A DNA stretch of 64,000 nucleotides from Arthonia radiata. Taxonomy: Eukaryota > Ascomycota > Arthoniomycetes > Arthoniales > Arthoniaceae. The position numbers were made by a program, and so were the translations under genes. Below, piece by piece: positions 1 through 9,200 of the stretch. Under the pieces are notes generated by a model. That model did not search any database and was not told the origin of the DNA. It saw only the letters and a program-made list of their open reading frames with translations. Every line of letters starts with the position of its first letter. Within the stretch, counting starts at the first letter, position 1. The stretch covers positions 2,372,336 to 2,436,335 of the forward strand of contig PSQN01000016.1 in the NCBI GenBank assembly GCA_002989075.1, read 5' to 3'.

Positions 1-1
1 A

Positions 2-157
2 GCTGACAATGCAGAAGGCGCAACCGAAGAAGGCGAAGACGGCGCAGCTACTACACGAAGTCGGGCAATTAGTGGTGCTGAGGACGTGCAGGAGGATGAC
101 ATAGACAGAGTGGACGCTCGCAACGCGGCGAGCCGGCTGGCAGCGAGCACGTTTTGA
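2..157 (+). CDS. C-terminal tail of an unidentified protein (5' end outside window)
   Basis: The window opens inside a reading frame that stays open from base 2 to a TGA at 155-157. It gives 51 residues rich in Ala, Glu, Asp, Gly and Thr, with an acidic stretch (VQEDDIDRVD) and ending LAASTF. Composition and codon use look like a disordered acidic C-terminus. There is no domain to name it by. Could also be the last exon of a spliced gene. Confidence 0.6.
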   Translation, partial: ADNAEGATEEGEDGAATTRSRAISGAEDVQEDDIDRVDARNAASRLAASTF

Positions 158-1580
158 TCATTGCACCCATCACCATCGAGTCGCATGTCTACTCGAGGCA
201 TCCCGATACATCGCTATGTTAAGTACATCAACATTAGCAGTGATACATCTTGACTCCATCAAGCTCGTCGCGCGCCGGCCCTCTCACTGGGCAAGACCTA
301 TCCCTATCCTCACTGAAGGCAACAGAAGCCATGCTTGATCTTTACTGAAGTCCTCGGCTGATTGAAACTCCTCTGCATGATTACAATTCATCATGAAGCA
401 TTCAGACCCGGAAGGTAAGCACGACACCATCTTCCCCCCCGGGAGACAGCGCGAGCACGTCGCTGTTCGATTGGAGTCTCTGCCATGCGGGCCGCATACA
501 TGCGGATGCAGAGGGTGCACTTAATCATTGACACTACCTCACAGCGCTACCCATCATTATAACACGCAAGATATTGATCGGGATCAGAGCTTCAAAATAT
601 GCGCAGCTCTAGCATTCCCCGTGAAGGTGGAGACATAGGATCAGCAGCGGGCATTTGTCTGGTCGCCCTCAGCACGGCAAAGCAACAAACAGGCGCAGTC
701 CCGTTATACTGAAGAAGGTTTTGCGTGTTTCCTTAAAAAGATGCTTGCATCAGACAGGAGCGACGGCGACGCGTTGATTGGACCAAAATGCTTGGTGCGG
801 GCGGAAAGACCCCTTGTTGTAGGGCTGCAGCGGCGCCAGTTCAGGGCGCCATCTTGCTCATCTTTTGAAAGTCTCGAGGCAAACACGGCCTGGAACTGTC
901 GGCTCAGGCCAGACACACGTTCCCCTTCCGCTCATGTGCTGACGAGGGGCGTTTGATAGGGTCAATAATATGCACAACCGCCCCACCCACATTCGTTCTC
1001 GACCTCCCTTACGAGCCAGCAGTCCTGCATCATCATCACCACTGCCATCCGCTTCCGCACCGCCTAACGCTCGTGCTTGACGGTCATAGACAACTAAGGT
1101 TGCAGTACACTTCCCACGTGTCTTTGTCTTACACAATCCATGCTCCAGCTCTCTGACAACCTCATTGGAGCGGTACTTTGTCCTAAAAGTCATCCCACCT
1201 TCAGACAAAGCCCCTCTCTCTTGGCCTACGTTCGTTATTGTTGACCTTTGTGCCTGACCGGCCCAGCCCATGCCTGAACTCACCTCTCCATACGGGTGCT
1301 GAGCAGATCTGTCGTGGCTACGGCTTCTCTTCTACTATCATTTTTACATTCTCTTAACCAGTTCACTTCATTGCGTTCGATTGACACCACATACTGTGGT
1401 TTAATTTCATTTCTTTTACTCAATTACATTCTGACGCCTGCAGTACTCGGCGCAGGTCGCTGACGGCCCTCTCATACACGTTGCGTGCGGTCCACTGCAG
1501 CGAAACTTACCATCACAGGTCCCTCGGTCTTCGCTTTCCAGGTCTCACCGCTCTCTTTCCGACTTTCCTGGATCTCTGAG
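158..1580. other. Intergenic region upstream of the glutaminase gene
   Basis: No convincing gene seen. The stretch from about 1200 to 1580 is pyrimidine-rich on the + strand (repeated TCTCTT, CTTTCC, TTCTCTT), as in fungal promoters and 5' leaders, and leads into the ATG at 1581. The short open frames here have no coding features that I recognise. Confidence 0.5.
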
Positions 1581-1830
1581 ATGGTGCGAGTTGCCGTTGT
1601 GCAAGAGATCATTGGATCAAAGAAGCCATTAAAAGATGGTGCGTTGAATCACATTCACAGGTGTTGTAGACTCATAGAGGTTACTGACGTGCCTCGCAGA
1701 TGACGTGAGTCACCGGAAAGAAGCGGACGAAGCGCAAAATACCCAGATACCACGGAAGGGACTCGCAAGATATGTCGCACTTTACAAGTTGCATTGGATT
1801 GTTTACTCGTTGGTGTTGCTATTACTGTAA
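1581..1830 (+). CDS. Candidate two-exon small membrane peptide, or spliced upstream ORF of the glutaminase gene
   Basis: An ATG at 1581 follows a CT-rich leader. A 61-bp intron fits at 1639-1699: donor GTGCGT, branch ACTGAC, acceptor CGCAG. Exons 1581-1638 and 1700-1830 join in frame to a 62-residue peptide. It begins MVRVAVVQEIIG, has a charged middle and ends in a hydrophobic run (WIVYSLVLLLL) just before the stop, like a tail anchor. A second donor (GTAAGT) lies at 1827, so the transcript may continue. The ORF ends about 300 bases before the glutaminase start and its reading frame does not join that gene through the acceptor at 2141. Family unknown. It may be a real small protein, a uORF or chance. 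Confidence 0.3.
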
Positions 1831-2132
1831 GTCTCTACCTTCTTAACTTGCAAAAATCGGCTTCTTCCTGCACGCCTTTTGGGTCATCCTCGCAACGTTG
1901 ATGACGGAGCAAGACAATGAGGATCGTTCCGTTGTCTTGGCTGGTCGCGCCTGCCGGTAGAAGCAGTCAAGGGCACGCCGGGCGTCCGTGTATCTCTCAC
2001 TCCTTGTCCTCCAGACTTGGGGTGTTTATTCGTATCATCAACATCGAGTCTGTCTGCTTGGTTCTTCATTCTTTTCAGTCTATCTAGATCGCCATTGGCC
2101 ATCATCACTCTTTTAATGAGGGACTGACCGTC

Positions 2133-4283
2133 ATGTACAGATTATTGTTGATCACAATCGCTCTCGTTCTCGGAGTTACATTCGGTGTTCGTGCTTCTGA
2201 CCATAGCAAGCGTCTATCCGGGTCAAGCAATCACCTACCAGCATATCCACTTGCAGTCAAAAATCCCTATCTGTCCACTTGGCTTTCCGGTGAGTTCGAG
2301 CATAACGTCACTGGTGCGACACCACAGTTTTGGAACGAGGAACCTCTCACTTGGAACGTTGTTGCTCGCATAGGCAAAGCTGGTGCTGGGTCAGCCATCA
2401 CTTACACTCTTTTCGGCCATCCGAGTGCCGTCAGTGGAGCACGGCCGGCTATTCAACTTGGACCTGTTAACTACACTTCTACCCATACCTACGTCAAACT
2501 CCAAGCTGGTGAAGCTCAGTTCGTCCTGGACTTTTTCTCTCCTGTATCTCCTAACGACCTGACACGACACTCCTTGCCTTACAGCTACCTGACGGTGGAA
2601 GCCTCAGCATCGAAGGAGACCGATATTCAGATATTGAGTGCGATTGACCATACCTGGACTGCGCAGGGTCCTAATACTACCGCAAACCTCAACGTAGACG
2701 GAAACACGACGTACTTCACATTGGGTAAAGACGATGCTACCCCCTTCGAGGAGAAGAATGATCGAGCTGCGTGGGGAACTACAGTCTTCGGCACTCAAGC
2801 CGAGCACTCAAGCATCTTGTCCGTTGGCTGTAAAGCGCCCCAGGAAATCCACTCAACGTTTGCCGAATCAGGGGATGTCGGCTTTCAGAAAGCATCCAAG
2901 AGCTGTGAAGGGGACGCAACTTTCGCGTTAGCGCATCAACTCAACAAAATAAAGGACACTACGATGGTTACTTTTGGTATTGGCTTGTACCGTGAGGCTG
3001 CAATCAATTACCTGGGCAAGACACAAACCTCTTACTTCCGGGCTCAATACGGAGACATCCCAAGCTCGCTTAATGCGTTCTTTGCAGATTATGATGACGC
3101 TTGGAAGGAGTCTCAATCTCTTGACAAGCTTGTCCGCTCGCAAGCAACCCAGATCGGCGGTGGCAATTATTCCGATATCCTAGAGGCGTCAGTCAGGCAA
3201 ACATTTGGTGCTCTCGAAGTTGTCATCCCAGCGGACACTCTTTCCACCGCACCGGATGATGTCAACGGCTTCTTGAAAGAGATATCCAGCAATGGCAACG
3301 TCAACACCATTGACGTGATCTACCCTACCTTTCCGATACTCTACGTACTGAGCCCACAGTGGATCAAGCTCCTGCTGCAGCCCATCCTCGAGTACGTTGC
3401 GATGCCGACCGGCGTCTGGAGCCTCAACGTCCCGCCCCACGACATGGGTGACCACTATCCAAACGCCACTGGTCATGATGATAATCATCTGGCGATGTTC
3501 ATGGGTCGCGAGGAGTCAATGCCCATCGAATCGACCGGCCAACTGCTCAGCATGCTCCACGCCTATGTGCAAGCAACGCGTGACTTTGACTTTATCAAGC
3601 GCTTCATGGGACCGCAAGGAAAGTATCTTTTCACAACCTATGCGGACTATCTGGTCGAAAATGGCACTGCGCATGAGCCTCAGCTTACCACCGTTGACGC
3701 CTTGGATCCCGTCGCGAACACTACCCAGCTTGCCATGACTGCCGCCATTGCCGTCTCTGCTTTCGGTGCCATGTCTAACATAACGAACTACACATCTCAC
3801 GGCGCAGAGATGACCCGCATACTCTTGGATAACAATCTCAAAGCCCAGGACCCGAGCCGTACACACTTCACCTATGCCTTTGACGAGCCGGCTTCCTTCT
3901 CTGTCATGTTTCCACTGTTCACCGACAAGCTTATGAACCTTCCTGCGCCAAACAGCTTCGCACCCGCATACAAGATGCAATCAGACTTCTATCGCGGCCT
4001 GCTAGACAATCACCCTGCAGGCATGCCATATTCGAGCAAGGCGAAGTGGGGTATTACGGATTGGAACATGTGGAGCGCTGGTATTACAAGCTCTGATGTG
4101 ACGAAACGGATCGTGGACACCACACACGAGTTCCTGCGCACGATGAAGAACGGCGTAGTCTTCGGCACGAAATATGTGGTTGAGGGGAAGGACGCGGGGA
4201 GGTGGACCGCAAATACGGCACGACCAACGGTAGGAAGTAATTTTGCGCTGTGGGCGCTGCGAGGGCATTCGTTCAAGTTTTGA
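2133..4283 (+). CDS. gtaA: Secreted glutaminase, GtaA family
   Basis: Extracellular glutaminase hydrolysing L-glutamine to glutamate and ammonia, as known for Aspergillus GtaA. The 716-residue single-exon product starts with a signal peptide (MYRLLLITIALVLGV, likely cut after GVRA). PLAVKNPYLSTWLSG follows, matching the GtaA N-terminus. The family's central blocks are present: LKEISSNGNVNTIDVIYP near residue 380 and HDMGDHYPNATGH near 435. These correspond to the DUF5127/DUF4965/DUF1793 regions. The C-terminus carries the GSNFALWAL block. Several N-glycosylation sequons fit secretion. Length is close to the usual 690 or so. The start at 2133 is chosen because it gives the signal peptide. The gene converges with CWC24 204 bases downstream. 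Confidence 0.93.
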   Translation: MYRLLLITIALVLGVTFGVRASDHSKRLSGSSNHLPAYPLAVKNPYLSTWLSGEFEHNVTGATPQFWNEEPLTWNVVARIGKAGAGSAITYTLFGHPSAVSGARPAIQLGPVNYTSTHTYVKLQAGEAQFVLDFFSPVSPNDLTRHSLPYSYLTVEASASKETDIQILSAIDHTWTAQGPNTTANLNVDGNTTYFTLGKDDATPFEEKNDRAAWGTTVFGTQAEHSSILSVGCKAPQEIHSTFAESGDVGFQKASKSCEGDATFALAHQLNKIKDTTMVTFGIGLYREAAINYLGKTQTSYFRAQYGDIPSSLNAFFADYDDAWKESQSLDKLVRSQATQIGGGNYSDILEASVRQTFGALEVVIPADTLSTAPDDVNGFLKEISSNGNVNTIDVIYPTFPILYVLSPQWIKLLLQPILEYVAMPTGVWSLNVPPHDMGDHYPNATGHDDNHLAMFMGREESMPIESTGQLLSMLHAYVQATRDFDFIKRFMGPQGKYLFTTYADYLVENGTAHEPQLTTVDALDPVANTTQLAMTAAIAVSAFGAMSNITNYTSHGAEMTRILLDNNLKAQDPSRTHFTYAFDEPASFSVMFPLFTDKLMNLPAPNSFAPAYKMQSDFYRGLLDNHPAGMPYSSKAKWGITDWNMWSAGITSSDVTKRIVDTTHEFLRTMKNGVVFGTKYVVEGKDAGRWTANTARPTVGSNFALWALRGHSFKF

Positions 4284-4487
4284 GTGGGCGCTGGGAGGGA
4301 AAAGACACTGGAGGGCACTTTGCTGCATTTAGCGACGGCGTTTTGGATGGCACATGAACAGCTTGGACGACTCACGACTGCATTGGGCACGGCAAAAACA
4401 GACATGCTGAAGGCTTGTTTGTACAACATAGACGCTGCTGTACATCGTAAGCAAAACCTTGTTCACTTCTAAACACTGCTCCACTCC

Positions 4488-5465
4488 TTAATTGCCTTTA
4501 CCGACCTCGTCCTCATCTCCACTCACCTGCTCGCCCCTCTCCCTCGCAGTCTCCCTCCTCTGCCGCGCCCTTTCCTTCTTCTTCTCCAACAACCGCTTCA
4601 ACGTCCTCGCTCCACTAAACATCCCTCCTGTCCCCTGCCCACAAACCGCACAACTCGGATCCTTCCTATACCGCTGCAACGCGCACTTCTCACAAAAGTA
4701 ATGTCCACACGGCGTCACCACCGGCGCCTTATAACTCTCCTCACAAATCACACACGCAAACGGAATCCCCTCCAGCAGCTCATCCAGCTTCTTCTCGCCC
4801 ATGCCCTCCAGATCCGCGCCCTCCACATTCGCGGCCTTCTTCGCCGCTAGACTGCTCGTGACTTGTCCGCCGCCCTTGTCGGTGTTGCTAGCGCTCTTAT
4901 TCCCCGCCTTCTCCCAGTCCTTGTCCAGTTCCCAGCCTTGCTTGTAGTCCTCGCGGGCGTGCAGGAATTTGCAACTGTCGCCGAAGCCGCAGAAACCGGT
5001 TTTCTTGTAGTCTTTGCAGACGTCGGGTGCGAAGTCGGTCACGGTTATCGTGCGGACGTTGCCGGTGGATTTTTGGGGCCCGATGGTCTTGTTGTTTTTT
5101 TCGCGTGTGGAAGTCGAGGTGCGGAGGGGGTTTGGCGCTTTTGCGGTGGCATCGAGGGTGCTCCAGTGGGATGTCTTGGTGGCGTCTTCGGATTTGGAGA
5201 TGGTGGTGGAGGTGTCGGCGGCGTAGGAGGATGCTTTGTATTGGTCGAGATCGGTGGGTTTGGTGGTGTTTGAGGGAGCGGAGGAGCGCACGCCGGTGAT
5301 CTTGCGGCGCTTTATGGGTGCGCCGTGGGAGTCGTCTGTTTCTGAGCCGGAGGAAGAGGAGTCTGGGGGTGGGGTGGCGGGGCGTTTGCGGACGGTTGAT
5401 TTGGGCGCTCGCTTTTTGAAGAGGGTTGTTGGCGCGGGTGTTGTTGTGGTGTCTGCCATGTCCAA
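4488..5465 (-). CDS. CWC24: Pre-mRNA-splicing factor CWC24 (CCCH plus RING zinc fingers)
   Basis: Spliceosome component of the Prp19-associated/Bact stage, orthologous to yeast Cwc24 and human RNF113A. The N-terminal 120 residues are disordered and rich in Ser, Thr and Pro with basic patches. A CCCH finger follows near residues 145-170 (VCKDYKKTGFCGFGDSCKFLH region: C-x8-C-x5-C-x3-H), after the family's TVTDFAPDVC lead-in. A C3HC4 RING lies near 237-275 (CVICEESY, CGHYFC, CAVC). The basic tail is Lys, Arg and Glu rich. Length of 325 fits the family. The start could be Met1 or Met3 (MADTTTT). The gene is divergent from the ApsA gene. Confidence 0.93.
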   Translation of the reverse strand: MDMADTTTTPAPTTLFKKRAPKSTVRKRPATPPPDSSSSGSETDDSHGAPIKRRKITGVRSSAPSNTTKPTDLDQYKASSYAADTSTTISKSEDATKTSHWSTLDATAKAPNPLRTSTSTREKNNKTIGPQKSTGNVRTITVTDFAPDVCKDYKKTGFCGFGDSCKFLHAREDYKQGWELDKDWEKAGNKSASNTDKGGGQVTSSLAAKKAANVEGADLEGMGEKKLDELLEGIPFACVICEESYKAPVVTPCGHYFCEKCALQRYRKDPSCAVCGQGTGGMFSGARTLKRLLEKKKERARQRRETARERGEQVSGDEDEVGKGN

Positions 5466-6120
5466 AAAGCACAGGATGCTGTTGGTATTGCCAGATGTGG
5501 ATTGAACGGAATCTCAAGACGGAGATGTCGAAACGGCCTTTGATAATCGGACGAAGAGAATAGAAGCTTTCACAAGATGGTTTGGAATCCGGGACGGAGA
5601 TTGATCGACTAACGCCGATGGTTCTCACTGCGCGCTCCTGACTCGCCGTCACAATAGTCGTAAGCGTTGTAAGCAAACCGTCCGGCGGTAAACACCAATT
5701 TTCCTAAGCGACAGCCTCACTTTCTCCTCCTGCACAATCCACCCAATAAGGCTGTAGTCTCTGGCAGCTATCTATCATTCGTTTGATAGTCGAAGTCATG
5801 ATATGAATCGACCATAGATTCGGCACTCCACAGAGCTCCGCGGGCCCCTTGTTTACTAAGCTTGTTGACGTCCAGGACTCTCCTTTTGTCTTCTGTCTAC
5901 GAACATCGCTTCGGCGATCGATACACACACTTCTGTGCCATTATCGTTGCACAATCAGATAACGTATCGCTCGCTTTCGATAGCCTTGGTGGCTCGCCTC
6001 TCGACATAACGCCTGCGCTTCACTAACGTTCAAGACGACTCTGTACCGCTGGCGGTAATAACAGCAGTGACACGTCAGGAATTTCGAAAACTCTTGATCG
6101 CTTCTACTTCGTTCTCATGA
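5466..6120. promoter_or_regulatory. Divergent promoter region between CWC24 and the ApsA gene
   Basis: The 655 bases separate two genes that point away from each other, so both promoters should lie here. No gene and no clear TATA box seen. The + strand is mildly pyrimidine-rich near 5940-6110. Confidence 0.5.
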
Positions 6121-6203
6121 ATGGCAATGGCGACTGCAACACCGAAGGCGCAGAAGCCTGTCGAGGACGATCCTTTCGATGCCACTCCTACTTCTGCGAA
6201 TAA
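6117..6203 (+). promoter_or_regulatory. Upstream ORF overlapping the ApsA start codon
   Basis: An ATG at 6117 comes four bases before the main ATG at 6121 (ATGAATGG) in another frame. It reads 28 codons to a TAA at 6201-6203, inside the main coding region. A scanning ribosome meets it first, but its context is weak (C at -3). The main frame has ATGs at 6121 and 6127, the latter with G at -3. Confidence 0.4.
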
Positions 6204-9200
6204 AGACCGCGCCAGGTCTTTACGCCATTCGCAACTTGATTCCAATTCCTTCACATCCTTCACCCGTGGCTCGCCGTCACAAGCAAAGCGCGCACTCGAA
6301 GCTCACCTGCTGGATACCGACAAGCGCATACAAGACGCCAGCAAGCTCGGTACTACCCTCTTGGAGCAGAAGAAACAACTCGCTGCGCGATTGAAAGATC
6401 TCGAGGCGCAACAGGGCGACGATGAGATCGGCGCAGACCTGAAATTGAAGCTCAATGAGCTTGAGAAAGAATACAACGAGGTCGGCAGAGAGACTGCGCG
6501 CGCGTTCATTCCCAAGAGCAGAGGGCCGAGTACCAACTTTAGTTCCAATGACGCTGAGCGCACACCGCTCGCAGATAAAGGGACCGGTGTCAACGCAGAC
6601 AATAAGCCACGAAGCGAGGGTTTGGAGGTCAATGGGAAGGGCAACGCGAGGAAGACCCGCAATCAGAACGGAAGCAAGCATGACTTGGAGTTCGCGACCG
6701 AGATTAGCACAAGTCTGCTGGGTCAGGTGCGAAGTCTGCAGAATGCGCTCATGGAGAAGGAGGATCAGGTGAAGAGGTTACAGAAGGAGAACACGCAGAT
6801 GCAGTCGGATGCAGAAGTCTTCAGCCAGCGAATGCGAGGTCTGGATGATCAAGAGCAGAGGTACAGGGATGAAAACTGGACTCTGGAGACGCAGGTACAG
6901 GATCTCACGGTGCAGATCAAGGAGCTGGCTACGAAAGAGCACAAGCTCCAGTCTTCCCTCAATGCTGCCACTCACCAGAAGTCAACATCTGAGCGCGAAT
7001 ACGAGGAGCTTAGGTTGCAACACGGGAAACTCTCGGAAGATCACACGACGTTACAAAGGAAGCATGATGTGCATGTCGCAGACTTGAAGCGAGATCTGAC
7101 CGACCGTGGTGCAGAGCGCGATGAGATGCAGAAGCGTATCGATGAGCTATACTCTCAGAATCAAGATCTGGCCAAGGCAGTTGCATACCGCGTCAAGACG
7201 GAGCAAGGCGATAGCGAAAAGGACATTCAAGAAGATGACGTTGTTGAGTCAATTGAAGTCCAAACCCCAGAATCGTCCCCACCTGGTTCGCCTATAAAAG
7301 CTACACCTCGTCATGGTGGACTCGAATCCGAGACGCTCAAAAGCTCATTGCACCATGCTCACCGGATGATCCAGAACCTGAAGAATAACATGCATCGTGA
7401 GAAGACTGAGAAGGTTGAGCTCAAGCGAATGCTGCAAGACGCGCGGGATGAAATTGAGCAGCAGAGAGCCGGTGGAGCTGCGGCTGCAAATGCTGGCCGA
7501 AAGAGGCAACCGGCGCGTGGACAAGATGCCTTCAAAAAGCCTGCACAGCCAGGAAAACTTGGAGGCGCAAGGGGCAACAATGAATGGGAGGACTACGAAG
7601 AGAGCCCAACCAAGCACGGCTCTGCTGTTCGCGACGCTGAGCTTACGACCGACGCTAGTGACGCCTTCGAGACTGCTGATGAAAGAGCAGGTACTCAAAC
7701 CGAGACTGAAACGGATGCAGCGTTCGAGTCAGCTGCTGATACAATGGCAGGCTCATCAGACGGTGATCTCACGGAAACCGAAGGCGTTTTGAAGCGCAGC
7801 ATTTCCAGCAATCTGTCACGGGGCTCAATGGGCCAGAGACGGCATTCACTGGAAAGCACGGCTTCTGACGAAGGCGATGGATATGACCTGTCGACGCCCC
7901 CCCAACAGCCAAAGTACAAGCTCAAGCTTAATCGAGGTGGCGTCAGACGAAGCGAGACACCTGGCATGAGAGACTCTCCCGCGAGTTTTGTCAGCAACTC
8001 AAGTCAACCGCGAGATGGTCTTAATCTGGCCTCAGAACTGGAGAACATGGATGATGCCAGCAGTGGTGCTTCTTCTAGAGCTACCACTGTCGATCGGTCT
8101 CCAGCACCTTCTTCAGAGGCAATCAAGCCACCTGTTACGCCCAAGACACCGGATCTAGGCCGCAGGGATACGACTGTTAGATCATCAGTCCCGCCACTGC
8201 CGAAGAGACCAGTCTACATCGATTCTGGTATGGTTACCGAAGCGTGGGAACCTGAGCCAAGGACCGTTGAGAAGGTAGTGGAAAAGGTAGTTGAAGTGCC
8301 CTCTGAGCCCAGGATTGTCGAAAAGATCGTTGAAGTGCCTAGCGAGCGGAAAATCGTCGAGAAGATTGTCGAGGTGCCCGTCGAGAAGATAGTGGAGAAG
8401 TTCATCGAGGTACCTGCCGAGCCTAAGATCGTTGAGAGGGTTGTGGAAGTGCCTGCGGAGCCACGAGTGGTCGAAAAGATTGTGGAAAAGTTCATCGAGG
8501 TTCCAGCAGCCGCTGCCATCACCAGAGAAGCTGCAACACAGCCGACACCGGAGAAGAATCAAGAGTCGGAAGCGCAGGTGTCCAGCATTGCAGCACAGGC
8601 ATTGACACCACGCAAGAGTGAAGCATCAGTGGCACATCTTCAGATATCTGGCCTTCATACTCAGTCGACTGTGCCAGTCGAACACCAGCCGCGGACATTC
8701 GTGTCGAAAGATGAGGACGATGTTCCAGCCGCTGACGTTCTGTCACTTGACCAGAACAACAAGCTTGCACCATCAACACAGCAGTTCCTGAATGATATTC
8801 TAGCTCAAGCACGATTGAAGCGGGCCGAAAACGCAGCCACGCGGTCACCAAGAGCAAGCACAGCAGGAGGTGCGATCACGCCTGGTGCCACTCAGGCTGA
8901 GCGTAGTGCCGCGCAGCTTGACCAGCCCAGCAGTCCTGCACTCTCTTTCACAATGTCTGGCAGACCGGCTCGTGAGCCATCCACACCAACTCGTGCAGCT
9001 GCAAACGGGTCGCCCCTGCGGATCCAAAAGTCTGAGAAGAGAGAAGACGGCACATTTCAAGAGCCGACGTTGTCACTTGCAGATCCATACATAGACGACC
9101 CTCCTAGTACATACGGGACGCCGATGGCTCTGAATAGTGGTACGCTTTGGACAGCACCGCAAAAGCCTAGGGCGATTATGGTCACTTCAGGCACGCAAAC

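Noticed and set aside
4863-5273. 136-residue Gly/Val-rich + frame
   Set aside because: Antisense to CWC24, whose CCCH and RING fingers are clear.
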